From Geosiphon pyriformis (Eukaryota; Glomeromycota; Glomeromycetes; Archaeosporales; Geosiphonaceae): DNA of 64,000 nucleotides. Positions 34,120-45,590 of the stretch are shown here, one piece after another. A program made the translations under genes and the position numbers. Location: positions 62,001-126,000 of the forward strand of contig JAAOMT010000139.1 in NCBI GenBank assembly GCA_016748015.1, given 5' to 3'. The notes beneath the pieces are model-generated. The model searched no databases. It was given only the letters and a program-made list of their open reading frames with translations, and was not told the origin of the DNA. Numbering within the stretch: position 1 is the first letter of the stretch; every line of letters begins with the position of its first letter.

Positions 34120-34930
34120 AAAAACCCCAGCTTTTGAATTTGAACCAGAAGAAGAAAAACCAATAATCGAAACATTCATGGCTCTTGGGTCAATGTCCAA
34201 TTGGGCTGATGAAACTGAACAAGAACATTTTACCCCACACTCTGAACTCAAAACCCCTGGATGGAATACCCTTTACTCAAAGACTGAGCCAAGAAAACAA
34301 CACCCCTACATTCATCTTAAATATAAGGACTGCTACAAGAAACTATCGTCAATAGGAGCTTGTATTTCACCTAAGAAAGAATATAAAAGTCATACCTGTT
34401 ACTATTGCAAGGCCTGCCATCAAGAATGATGGAGCCACTTGATTAAAAGAAGCAGAAAATAGGATAGAACACTCTGTCTTACTTGTGGAAAGCAGCTTTC
34501 CGATAAATGTGACTGGATTGATGTTGCATTTAAAGGAGGAGTTTACAATCAAACTTGTTAATATGCTTTTTTTATTGCAGAAAAAGTAAAACGTGGAACA
34601 CCTTTCAATGTCACATACAACAGTGCCTTCAGCAAACTCTATCACTACCCCCATGATGCTGAAATGATCTATGAACTTGCCATGGTTTTAATTAACAGAG
34701 GAACCAAAGAAGATGTCCTTCAAATAAAAAAAGCTGAATATATTAAATATACATTGGAATTAGCTGGATTCAATTATGAAGATGAAGTAAAAGTATACCA
34801 CCAAATCACAAGTTACACCTACTCAATCCAAGAAGCTCAAATTCAATGATTAGAGCAAATAAACATTAAATTATATAAGGAATGTATAATGCCATGCAAT
34901 AAACAATAGTGTCCTGAATGCTATGCTCTT
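34120..34930 (+). pseudogene. Element B cysteine-rich domain
   Basis: Unrecognised domain: KYKDCYKKLSSIGACISP, HTCYYCKACH, LCLTCG, KCDW, NQTC, then a helical segment PHDAEMIYELAMVLINRG and KKAEYIKYTLELAGFNYED. The last group is KECIMPC, a stop, then CPECYAL. Repeated C-x2-C pairs suggest zinc binding. Stops at HQE*W, SRK*D, IQ*L and KQ*CPEC fall at the same codons as stops in A and/or C. Confidence 0.7.
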
Positions 34931-34939
34931 AGCATTCCA

Positions 34940-35905
34940 TTGCTCAGCAAAAGCGATAAATACGAAATTGAATTCGGAGAACCTGAAGCAACAGAAAAAA
35001 TTGAAACAACACCTATTTACCTCATTGAAAATCAGCCTGCTTTACAACTCAAATACTTCAACAACAATGGACAAGGAATAAAACCGGAAAAAACACATGA
35101 AATTGATGCTGGATACAATCTACGATATCTAGAAAAAAACACTTTGGTTTTTCAACCAAATTCTCTTATCAAAATCAACTTCAAAATTGCCTTCGAAATT
35201 CCACCAGAAGCAATGATCCAAATCGCTTCACGATCATCATTGGCAAGCAAAGGAATCAATGTTAAAGGAGGAATTATAGATGCTGGATATACAGGAGACA
35301 TTACAATCATGTTACAAAATGAAACCGATAAACTTTTTCAGATTGAACATGCTGAAAAAATTGCTCAAGCTATTTATTTACCCTTAATCAACATTTCAGG
35401 TTTACAATTAGTCAGTCAAAGAGAACAATTGGGAAAAAGTGGAAGAGGAACCAATGGTTTTGGTTCAACTGGACAATTCACAGTTCCAGTAAACATAGCT
35501 CTTAATGAACAAAGTAAATCTCACCAGATTCTACAACTTCCACAACCAATTACTATTTCACCTTTTGGAGAACACCCTGAAATTTACACTTGTGAAAAGC
35601 CAACAACCACACAACAAATTTTTGAGTCCAATGAACGAATCTGCTTGGAACATAATATCTCAATCCCAAATATTTACATTCTAGAAGGAACAAAGAAAGT
35701 CCAAGTTACTTTTTACAACCCCAATAATTACCCCATAGTTTTATTAAATAACTTAAAAATTAGAGTTATTCACAGTAATATCTTTCAACAAAAATTACCC
35801 CAAACAGTCCCCAATTTCTCTGAAATTATTGGACATTCATTACCAAAAATCAACCCAAACCCCAGCTTTGAAAACTACCATGTTGTTATGGAAAAACTAT
35901 CTTGA
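34940..35905 (+). pseudogene. Element B dUTPase and trailing domain, best-preserved copy
   Basis: An uninterrupted 321-codon stretch, the longest open frame in any pol region here. The dUTPase (about residues 50-195) has motif 1 DAGYNLRY (one Asp changed to Asn), motif 2 SRSSLASKGIN, motif 3 GGIIDAGYTGDI with the catalytic Asp, motif 4 EKIAQAIYLPL, and motif 5 RGTNGFGSTGQF. The trailing domain has NIYILEGTKKVQVTFYNP and LKIRVIHSNIF. It stops at TGA in EKLS*INI, shared with C. It would hydrolyse dUTP, keeping uracil out of the cDNA. Activity is uncertain because of the motif 1 change. Confidence 0.9.
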
Positions 35906-37314
35906 ATCAACATAAAACAACTTGAACCACAACAACAGAGCCAGCTCAAAGAGCTAATTGTAGAATTTGCCAATATCTTTGCTGAAAACAACAATGACTT
36001 AGCAAGAACTGATTTGGTTCAACACCAAATCTATACAGGAGATGCCAAACCAAGGTGACAGCAAGCCTACCAAGTTGCTCTAGAAAGTCACCAATTTATC
36101 CGTGAAGAAGTACAATGGATGCTCAACAATAGGCTTATTCAACCATCAATAAGTCTATAGGTCTCACCTATGGTCTTAGTTAAAAAGAAAAATAGAAAGA
36201 TATGATTTTGTGTTGATTATTGACAACTCAACAGTATCACCATTGGAGATGCCTATCCCCTTCCCTGAATTGATAATATGTTGGATGTCCTTAGAAAATC
36301 CAAATACTTTTTAACATTAGATTTAGAGAATAGATATTGGCAAGTTGCTATGGATCCCGAAGATTGTCCCAAAACAGCATTCACCACTCAAGGAGAAAAT
36401 TATGAGTTCAACGTAATGCCTTTCAGATTATACAATACACCAGCAACATTCCAAAGACTCATGGATGTTGTTTACAAAGGTCTTCTTTGGAAATCAGTAG
36501 TTGTCTATCTCGATGATACTGATGTTTATTCACCATTTTTTGAGTTACACTTAAAACACTTGCAAGAAGTTTTTCAACGATTACAGAAAGCAGGATTGAA
36601 ACTGAACATCAAAAAATGCTACTTCGGAAAAACAAGTTTGGCCTTTCTTAATTACATTGTTAGCAAAGATGGAATTAAACCAGATCCTGGAAAAATCAGC
36701 ACTGTTAAAAACTTCAAGACCCCATGAAATACCACAAAATTAAGAGAATTTATTGGATTAACATCCTATTACCAAAAATTCATCAAAGGATTCTCAGAAA
36801 TCGCAAAACCCCTCAACCAGCTCACTACTAAAAATGTCGAATATAAATGAACGGAAGAACACCAAAAAGCTTTTGAAATTCTCAAGGAAAAGCTGACAAC
36901 AGCTCCAATTCTTGCCTATCCAGACTTCAGTAACCAATTTCAACTAGCTACAGACACTTTTTACACTGCCTTTGGTGCCATCTTATCACAATTAGATGAC
37001 AACAGAAATGAGCAAATAATTGCTTATGCTAGCAGAACATTAAAACCAGCTGAGAAAAACTACCCTGCCACAGAACTAGAAACAGCAGCCATAATTTGGG
37101 CCCTATATCACTTCAACCTTTATCTCAGGCCTAAAAAATTTGACATTATCACTGATAATATTGGACTCAAATAGCTTCAAAACAAAAACACTCAGCTGAA
37201 TGCCAAACAAACCTGATAGACAGGATTTTTAGCTAACTACTAATACATTGTACATCACAAACCAAGAAAACTTCATACCAATGTTGATTGTCTCTCAAGA
37301 ATGAGACAAGATTA
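35906..37314 (+). pseudogene. Element B reverse transcriptase and RNase H
   Basis: The RT has LKELIVEFANIFAENN, a stop-ridden fingers region, LDLENRYWQVAMDP, FNVMPF and an intact YLDD at 36506-36517 (36278-36727 open). RNase H has ATDTFYTAFGAILSQL, ATELETAAIIWAL and DIITDNIGLK. Stops are mostly TGA at Arg codons and TAG/TGA at Trp codons. The domain is followed by LHTNVDCLSRM-type residues (36840-37314). Confidence 0.88.
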
Positions 37315-37361
37315 GAACATAAAACCAACACCCATTTGAATTAACAACAAGACAACAAACA

Positions 37362-38747
37362 ATGAACCCCGAAAACTACAACAATCTTAAACAATATTTG
37401 GAGACATTAACAATTCCAACAGATTGGTCTGCAGATAAAAAACACCAATTACAATAACAAGCCAAACAATACCTCTTACACAACAACATGATTTATTATT
37501 GAAACTTCAGAAACCCAGACAATTCACTCAGATTAATACAAGAACATAAAAAAGAAACTATTTTATATAACATACATTCAGATCCTTCATCAGCACACTT
37601 AGGAAAAAACAGCACCACCCAGAGAACACTAGAATATTACTTTTGGCCTTGAATGAGAAAAAACATTCATGAATACATTAAGTCTTGTGATAGTTGTCAA
37701 AGAAGAGAAAGAATTCACCCTACAGAACCTTTAAACCCAATTAAAGTTGGACAGCCTTTTGACTGAATTGGTATCAATTTAGTCGGACCACTACCTATTA
37801 CAAACCAAGGAAACTGTTATATTGTAGTAGCTGTAGACTATCTCACCAAATGGCCTGAAGCCAGAGCCATTCAACAAGCAAATACAAAATCAGTAGCAAA
37901 TTTCATCTATGAAAACATCATTTGTAGACATAGATGCCCAATAGAACTTTTATCTAATCAAAGAACACATTTTGTGAACAATTTAATCCAAGAAATTTAT
38001 GAACAATTTAATGTCAAGAGACCATTATCTTTGCCCTACTATCCACAAACAAATAGACTTGTAGAATATTTCAACAGAATATTGTGTGAATTATTAGCCA
38101 AAGTTTTAACCAATTTTGAGCAAGAATGGGATCTCTTTATTCCGTTAGTGTTACTAGCATATAGAACACTAAAACATGACACCACAAAAAACACACTATT
38201 TGACTTAACCTATGGAAGAACAGCAATGTTACCAATTAATTTTACTGTGGAACCATACCCAGTATAGCCAATTAATAAAGAAAACTTTTAGGAAACACTT
38301 CGACGAAGAGCCTACAATCTTCTTAGCATATTGAAAGGAAAATGACAAATAGCAGCCACCCATATTGAACACTCCCAAGCTTAACAAAAAGAATGGCATG
38401 ACAACAAATTGCCACCAGTCACCAATAAATTTAAAATTGGAAACAAAATTCTCTTACACAGAACTAAAGCTGAAAAACAATGGAGTGGGAAATTTGAAAA
38501 TAAATGAGATGGACCATTTTTTATCCATGAAGTTCTAGACAATAGATCATATAAGCTAAGACTTGATGACAAAATCCTAGCAAAAGTTGCACATGGAGAT
38601 CATTTAAAACACTATAATTCCAGAAACAATCCTAAACCATTAATTCCACAAATTAGTACACATTCCCTTTTAATTAATCCTGAAGATATTTCCCGAAATT
38701 TAGAACCAATAGTTGTCATTGAACAACCTTCCAACTTGAACACTTAA
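37362..38747 (+). pseudogene. Element B integrase
   Basis: It has an HHCC region (HSDPSSAHLG, CDSCQRR) and a catalytic core GINLVGPLP with Asn for the first Asp, ELLSNQRTHFVNN with Asn for the second, and NRLVEYFNR with Glu kept. A GPF-type C-terminal motif follows, with KLRLDDKI and HGDHLKHYNS, ending at TAA 38745-38747. No chromodomain is visible. A frameshift separates it from the RT frame. Confidence 0.86.
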
Positions 38748-38910
38748 CTTAAATTTATTATTATAGTTATCTCCTTATAATTTAGAAACAATCTCACAAA
38801 AACAAAGCAAAAATAACATAAAAACCCATACACCAAAAATAATTTTCTTTTATTTCAAATTGCTTATAATGATTATTTCTCAAAACATTTAACAATTATC
38901 CTAAAAACTA

Positions 38911-39588
38911 ATGTTAGCTTTAAAAACAATACCCAAATTATTCATTACTGTTACTGGAAACTACATTAATTATACCTAAACAGAAGTAGTTACAAATTTA
39001 GCCCCAAATTCATGAAAATATTACCCATATAAGAAGAATACAAGAAGTTATTCTGAAATTCACCTGCCAGAACTTTTAAAGCTTGCTTTAAGAGAAAACT
39101 TAATGTTCATTCCTATTAGTATTCTACCAAATACTACTATTTAACAAAAACTTCAACTGTGTCTTAATAAAGAAAACTACGACTATATTCTAATATATAG
39201 ATATTTCTATATTGGAAAAACACTTCACGAACAAAAATGGGAGCTTACAGCAGTAAACTTCACAAAAGAAGCTATTTAAAAACAACTCCACAATGAATTC
39301 AAGACAACAGCTGGACCTACAAACAGTCATTATAAACTAAGAGCTGCTTTTAGACTTTATGACCTATTCCACACCTGTGAAAATGTCCTATAAAACCCAA
39401 TTTTACAGCCTTTGAAGATTCAATACATTGGAAAGCTCACAGAACTGAAATTTCAACAATTTTCAGACCAAATTTCTTCAATAATTTTGGATTATTATCT
39501 GGAAATTACAGACAGTACTTGGACTTTGATGGAGCTCAGTCTTAAGGAGGAGGTTATATTACCAGACAAAATTAGAGATATTGTTTAG
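38911..39588 (+). pseudogene. Element B ORF3
   Basis: It starts ATG (MLALKTIPKLFITVTG) and ends at TAG 39586-39588 inside the 3' LTR sequence. It has the same length (225 codons) as in C. Four internal stops are visible. YRYFYIGKTL, FKTTAGPTN, LRAAFRLYDLFHTCENVL and YIGKLTELKFQQFSDQISS are conserved. The last part is repeated after the assembly gap. Confidence 0.75.
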
Positions 39589-39900
39589 CATAAAATTACC
39601 CTTATAAATCTTATCATTAATTAGCATATATTATCATTTCAAATTANNNNNNNNNNNNNNNNNNNNTGAAGATTCAATACATTGGAAAGCTCACAGAACT
39701 GAAATTTCAACAATTTTCAGACCAAATTTCTTCAATAATTTTGGATTATTATCTGGAAATTACAGACAGTACTTGGACTTTGATGGAGCTCAGTCTTAAG
39801 GAGGAGGTTATATTACCAGACAAAATTAGAGATATTGTTTAGCATAAAATTACCCTTATAAATCTTATCATTAATTAGCATATATTATCATTTCAAATTA
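39413..39900 (+). repeat. 234-base identical duplication flanking the assembly gap
   Basis: Bases 39413-39646 and 39667-39900 are identical by eye over 234 bases, each covering the end of ORF3 and the first 90 bases of the 3' LTR. The gap of N lies exactly between them. Two contig ends that overlap but were not merged would give this pattern. Confidence 0.93.
39647..39666. other. Assembly gap (20 N)
   Basis: A run of 20 N. The flanking duplication implies no missing sequence. The true element B is probably 254 bases shorter than the coordinates suggest. Confidence 0.97.
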
Positions 39901-40793
39901 TTACTTATTACATTAACAAAATGTCCAAAATTATCATTTAATTAATAATCTAATTTGTACATAACACAAATGTAACCTAAGTGTGATAATTAATCATGCA
40001 ATATCCCGAAATATGTAACATTCAAAAGTTCACCAAAATTTGTAGAAATTTGCTGAAATAATTGATAGTTTACTGAAATATCTAATAGTTTGCAGAAATA
40101 ACTTGTAGTTTGCTAAAATATATCTTTAGTTCAGCGAAATTATAGAAAAGAGCAAAGTTCAAGTTCATGGAATAGTGTTACAACAAGTTGTATAAAAAAA
40201 AGCTTCTCTCTTCAAAAAAATATATCTTACTTTAGATTTATTACTTAGAACCATTTCTACACACACAAAAAGAAATAAATATTAAATAATTCGAAAAACC
40301 AAATTCTTTAATTATTGTACTTGGAAAATTCCCAAAACCCAACTAACATTTTGAAATTGATTAGCTACCAATTTCAGTAAAACTGTTAGTGACTCCAGGC
40401 CTGAATAGAAAACATTTCCTTTAACAGAATTCTATTTCTTTTATATTTTTTTTATTTTTTTTCTTTTATTTTCTTATTATAATCAATAGAGTAGCCTACA
40501 GACGAGATTCCTGTAGAAGAGTTGACTTTTACACCAAAGTAACTACACATTTTTAGTGAACTTTCAGATAAACAATTCCTGGGAAAGAGTTGATGTTTAC
40601 TACAACATAACTACATAAAGCAACTGGCACGGAATTGGCCATTCCACTTATAAGTCCAGCAGTTCAAATTATAGGAGATAATTTGAAGATAAAATTCAGT
40701 TATTGGAGGTTCAAACACTTCCCATAGTCATGAATTAACAGCATTACAACAAACATACAAGAGCTAAAAAGAGACCAAAAACATCTGGTAACA
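39811..40793 (+). repeat. Element B 3' LTR (983 bases)
   Basis: It starts TATTACCAG (TGTTACCAG with one transition) and ends TAACA. It aligns with 30712-31681. Confidence 0.92.
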
Positions 40794-42000
40794 GTGTTAA
40801 AATTTCCAGTTTGGTGTTTTTTACTATGACAGAGTTGCAAGCTATTTTGTTGGCACTTGAATATGTCTCTTTTTCTAGTTCAATTCAACTTTTCTCAAAC
40901 AGCCAGACTGCTTTGGATGTTTGCAAATCAGAATTGGTTTTAATATATTCAGACTTTCAAAACAGATGTTGAATTGAATGTTATTATATTGTGGGCATTA
41001 TTTATAAAAAAAATTTGGATGTCAGTTGGCATAAAGTAAAAGATCATTTAGGTGTTTTGGGCAATGAACATATTGATACATACATAAAGACTGCTTCTCT
41101 TTCTAATTAGTATCTCTCTTATTAGATTAAATAGCATTATGTCAGAGCTAGTGGTAGTATTGTTTCTGGTAATTCTAGACATTTTATTCATGATGTTTTC
41201 TATTTTATTTATCATGTATGCTAAGAGGTTCTAATTCTTAGGTTGTGGCAAAAAATCTGCATGTAAATATTGATTGGTTTATATTATCATCAGTATAGCA
41301 TCTTGATTTTCATTTGGCTGCCAGTTTTACTAGTAGATGTACTGTTAGTGTTCATATGTATTTTATGAAGACTTTACATTACTGACTTTCTATTACTGTT
41401 TATAAGTATTTATACAACAAATGTTATCCCAATGTGATATGTTTATTTTGTGGAGATGTTGAGGTCTTGAACCATGCTTTTTCTTGCTCATTTAACTTTG
41501 CTGTTTATGCTCAGTTATTGAACACTTATGTGACTGATTGGAAAATACTTTCTGGTCTTTTTTATTCCTTTTCATGCATATTGTAGTTGTTGTTTTTCTG
41601 TGTTTCTGATATTGCAGTGTGTATGGCTCTGTATAAGAGTTTTGTTTTTAATGATTAGTACTAAGAGTTTCTTTCTGTTTTTAAGAATTCTAAGATTGTA
41701 AGCCAAAAAATTGTGAACTTTGTGCACAAATTTTGTCTTGTGTTTTAGAATAAAATCTGGTTGGCTTATGCTAAACACCAGACTTTTATGGAAAAAAATA
41801 GACTGATCTCATGTAATGAGTCAATTTCAATTTCAATAGCTAGGCTTTTTTTAGTGATTTTAATTAGTGTAGTTAAATTATTAAATATTGCTGAAGTTTT
41901 TGGTGTTAGTTTTGGACTACATAAATTTTATTTGTTTTTTTTAGACATAAATAGCTTGGTTTTAGTTCATATAGGTGCTTGGTGTTGTCCTAATTAACCT
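40794..42000 (+). pseudogene. LINE 1 ORF2, part 2 (RNase H to C-terminus)
   Basis: This resumes RNase H across element B: FFTMTELQAILLALEYV, LFSNSQTALDV and SWHKVKDHLGVLGNEHIDTY, which carry the RNase H acidic and His positions. A Cys motif ICLFCGDVEVLNHAFSC and the C-terminal stretch (41761-41997; YAKHQTFMEKNRLISCNES, FGVSFGLHKF) follow, ending at TAA 41995-41997. Homologous residues lie in LINE 2 on the minus strand. Confidence 0.85.
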
Positions 42001-42124
42001 AAATGGCTGGTCACATATAGAAAATGCATAATTTACACCTAGTTTAAATTGCCTATATATAATGTATTGTATTAAGCAGTGTTTAGATCTCACTTGTTAA
42101 ATGTTAATAAAAAAAATATATATT
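42001..42124 (+). other. LINE 1 3' UTR and A-rich tail
   Basis: It contains aatttacacctagtttaaa, closely matched at 44490-44510 downstream of LINE 3, and ends ttaataaaaaaaatata. The shared word marks the 3' tail recognised by this LINE group. Confidence 0.6.
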
Positions 42125-42164
42125 AACAATTTGCCAATTAATAAAAATAAATACAGTTTTATTA

Positions 42165-42290
42165 ATATTAATTAAAATATTATTAATTTTAAAAAATTTA
42201 CTTATAATATTTAAAATATTTTAAGTATTAATATAACTATTACCAACTTAAATAATATTATTAACAAAGATATTTATAGTTAAATAAAAT
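42165..42290 (-). pseudogene. Small LINE ORF2 fragment
   Basis: About 120 bases align by eye with LINE 2 at 49785-49900 (aaaatattattaattttaaa against aaaatatcattgattttaaa, and gttattaacaaa words). That is the region around the RT active site. It is strongly AT-decayed. Confidence 0.6.
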
Positions 42291-42326
42291 ATAAAATTTG
42301 TGTAAATACTTTGTCTTTTTAGTTTT

Positions 42327-44450
42327 ATGATCATAACCAGTGCAAAGAATAAAAAAGCTATATTTAATATTTTTCTTAAGATATCTAATAAAATTTTAAT
42401 CAGAGAAGCTCTTTCTATTGTAAAAGCTACTAAACAAATATTTTAAAGACTTTTCTTTTAAATATTTATAGTAAAAGATTGTTTTTAATAACTTTTAAAA
42501 TATCTTTTTTATCTTTGACTAGTTCTTTACTAATCAAAGTTTTTTTAAAGAAACATACTTAGATTAGTTTTAGTATTGTCTTTACTTTTTTAAAAAGCCC
42601 AAAAATTTTTAATAACAAATCAGTTAACAAACTGGTTTTTTTTCCATAGTTTTTATACTAGATACTACTAGTACTTCTTTAAAAAAAATGATTAAAAAAA
42701 CCAAAAGTTTAGACAAGTAAAAACAGTTATTTACCTCTGCTATTATTACATTCAACTTTTTTGTAATTCCTAATAAGATCTTAGATAAGATTTCTGTTGT
42801 ATTATCTAGCATATTATTCAAAATAGATCAAAATCAACCATTAATTGTATTGCCAAATATGGTTTTTTCTGACAAATTATTACTGGTTTTAAAAGCAAAA
42901 TAACAGTCTCTTATTGGATCATTTGTTCTTAAAAACTGGACTGATTAAATAGAAATTAATTCAATTTTTTCTTTAATTTCTGGTGTTATTACTGGTAATT
43001 TTTAGAAAATTATTGCTAATTGTCAAAGATTTGCTAAATAAATAACTTCTACTTTAATGCTTAGTACTACTTTCAAGATTAAATTGGCTTATATTAAGAC
43101 TGTTTTTCAGTCTGTACATGGTTTTTTAAATACAAAGTCAATATTTAAGAACAATGTAAAGCTTTTTTGTATAGAGTTTGCTTTTCAAAAGTCTTTAAAA
43201 ACTGCTTTTTTGGTTGAGTTTATAAACTTTATTTGTTTAGTTACTCATAAAATTATCAAGTTTTTGGTGGTTTCTAAGTCTGGTTTCCTTTTTGCTATTG
43301 TTATACTGTATAATATACCTTTAAGTTTATTTGCTGCTAATATTAAAACAGTTCTTAATGTGTTTGGTGAAATTACTTATATTATGCTAAAACCTATTGG
43401 CATTTAATAATATGTAATTGTTTATTTTAAAAAACTAAACTTTGCTGTTTTTGCTTCAAATTATTGGTTAGTTTTAATGGACAAAAATAGTATTAAAATT
43501 CTCTCTTTGGTAAATAAAATAAGATTATTTTGTTTTGTAATAAATTTAAGACCAAGTTGATTAATCTTTTCTCTGGCTGTATTGTCTTTAAAATCAATAA
43601 TATAATTTCTCAAGTTAATAGTCAAACATGTTTTATTTTTTACTTTCTTAATTCTGGTTATTGTTCTTAATTTGCTCTGATTATATTTAGATATCAGATT
43701 AATTTGGATGCTATAGTTGTCAGAATTAATATGCTAAAAAAATGTTATATCTGATAGAAAACTTTTGGAAATTAGTACTGTTTTTAATGTTAGAGTTTGA
43801 ATTATCTGGCTTTAAATTATAAGATGTCTTTATCTTTGTTTTTTAAAATTCTTAAGACTTTTGTTTTTTATATTGTTGACAACAAGTTTTATGTCAAAGC
43901 TACTGTTTTTGTGTCTTTTTTGGTTTTTTGTTCTTCTGTTAATTTAGTTTTTCTTATTAATATAATATCTAATAATTTTGTGATTTTTTCTTAGTTAATC
44001 TTTTTGGAATCTGAGTTGGTCAAACTTTCTGCTTTGATTAATTCTATTGTTAAGCCAATTAATTCTATAATTAAAGTATTTGAATAATTTATTAATGAGA
44101 ATTTAAGTTCAAGTAGTGCTCTTGGCCTTAAAATTAATAAAGTTTTAATACATATAGATATTTTTAGCAAGACTATTAGTAAGCTAAAATAGAAGATAAT
44201 GACTTTAAAAACTGAGTATAGCTTTAAAAACATTGATATGTTTGGCTTTTATAGAAGTTTGTTTTTTGTTAATAATAATGTTTTTTCTAATTTAATGTCT
44301 CTTTGAGAACATAAATTTGCTATTATTAAGATTGATGCCATAAAAATAACTAAATAACTGGTTAAATTAGTTAATAATAGTGCTATATTGTTTGAAATTA
44401 TTCAAAAAATGTCTTTTTTGAATAAGTTTTTTTCTAAAATATTAATATAA
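42327..44450 (+). pseudogene. LINE 3 ORF1, RRM-bearing, without a visible ORF2
   Basis: It starts MIITSAKNKKAIFNIF. An RRM-like region near 43057-43500 has VFGEITYIMLKPIGI, two stops, then YVIVYFKKLNFAVFASNYW. A degraded knuckle region follows, then a long helical part (43797-44233) with ESELVKLSALINSIVKPINS. This ORF1 subtype is distinct from those of LINE 1, 2 and 4. The frame ends with KFFSKILI and a stop, and is followed directly by a 3' tail like that of LINE 1, so no ORF2 is present. Stops are frequent. Confidence 0.65.
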
Positions 44451-44700
44451 TATAGTTAAATAGCTAATTATATGTAAAAAGTACATAAACTACACTTAGT
44501 TTAAACCTCTTAGTTTGTTTTAAAATCTTAGATAGTGGTTGAACCATATTTATTAGAACTTAATAAAAAAAAATAAAAAATAAATTTTTTTTCTTTCTTA
44601 TGTTCTAAATTCTTTAAAGAGCACATTTTTGAAAAAAAATTAATTTTTTTTTATTATTTTTTTGCAATATTTTTCAACAAATAATTTTTTTGTGATAAAC
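44451..44700 (+). other. LINE 3 3' tail and AT-rich spacer
   Basis: taaactacacttagtttaaa (44491-44510) resembles the LINE 1 tail at 42028. It is followed by ttaataaaaaaaaataaaaaa and a T-rich stretch. Nothing coding is seen before the next ATG at 44725. Confidence 0.55.
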
Positions 44701-44724
44701 TTGGTAACTGTCTTAGATAGCAAT

Positions 44725-45590
44725 ATGTCTAAAAAAAAAGTGCTTAAAAATATTTTTCACAGTTTTGTTAAAGACTTTTTCTCTTAAAAAAAAAGATTTC
44801 TGTTGGTAATATCAAACACTCTGATAATAAAAAAGATATTTTTTTGATCAAATCTGGTGTTGGTAATAGTATATATTTAAATATAAACAGTAAATTAGAT
44901 AATAGTAAAGATAATAGTATTTTATTAAATGTTAATAATAACTCTTTTCTTGGCTTAATAGCAACTATTTCTAAAGCTAAAAGAGTGAATATTGATTTGA
45001 AATATAGTTTTCTTATTAACATAATTAATTATAGTATAGATGAAAATAAAAAACTTTTTTCTCTCTTTTTCAATATTTCTTTAAATAAAAGATAGATTAA
45101 CTTAAAAATTGTGAAAACTCAAATCAAAGTAGCTGTAAAAAAATTTTTTATACTGAATATTAATTTTTTGACAATAGAAAAAAAATCAACAATTATAAAA
45201 ACTCAGATGATCAAAATTTTTTTTTCAATAATCAATGGTTTTAAGAGAGCCACTACTTTGTTAAAATTTGAAAAAATAATCAGATCTATATTTATATTAA
45301 AAAAAAACATAAGAAAAGCTGTATTATTAATTGAGAAAAAAAGAATTATTATAAACAACAATTTTAAAAAACAAAAATTTTATTCAGATTGGACTGTGGT
45401 AATCAAAAAAATTTTTATAAATATGTTAAAAAAAATAATTATCATAGTTTTTTCCAAGTTTGGTCAAGTAATATCAATCCAATTACAACTAATTAAGCTG
45501 TGACAAAAGACTATAGTAGAATTTGTCAAATTAAGTTAACTCAATTAATTGGTATCTAAGTAGTTATTTCTAATTGATAAAAACTTAATA
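44725..45590 (+). pseudogene. LINE 4 ORF1, truncated by element E
   Basis: It starts MSKKKVLKNIFHSFVKD. Open stretches at 44844-45095 and 45111-45503 show SFLGLIATISKAKRVNIDL, INGFKRATTLLKFEKIIRSI and the RRM-like VVIKKIFINMLKK and VFSKFGQVISIQLQLIKL. After a stop the frame runs on to LFLIDKNLIC, where the LTR of E begins. It is homologous to LINE 1 ORF1 but clearly a different copy and subtype. Confidence 0.72.

Larger units (their letters stand above)
30712..40793 (+). mobile_element. Element B: family I LTR retrotransposon
   Basis: Full-length inactivated copy of about 10 kb, including the artefactual gap duplication of 254 bases. It lies in the RNase H domain of LINE 1 ORF2. The left flank ends GTGTTGGT and the right flank begins GTGTTAAA, so GTGTT is a candidate target duplication with GGT extra beside the left LTR; removing one gives an alignment of normal length to the RNase H domain. 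Gag, protease, Cys domain, dUTPase and RT lie in one frame, separated only by stops. Confidence 0.9.
3430..42120 (+). mobile_element. LINE 1: one non-LTR retrotransposon split into four pieces
   Basis: Four plus-strand segments (3430-4420, 14234-14782, 26982-30711, 40794-42120) read as successive parts of one LINE of about 6.6 kb. They give ORF1 with an RRM, a knuckle region and a C-terminal part, then ORF2 with AP-endonuclease, RT, RNase H and a C-terminal domain, then a 3' tail. The gaps are exactly filled by LTR elements A, D and B. Each junction rejoins the reading frame: Gly-Lys-Thr-Cys of ORF1 across A, the ORF1 hinge across D, and the RNase H domain across B. The alternative, four unrelated fragments in perfect order and orientation, is much less likely. 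Confidence 0.85.
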
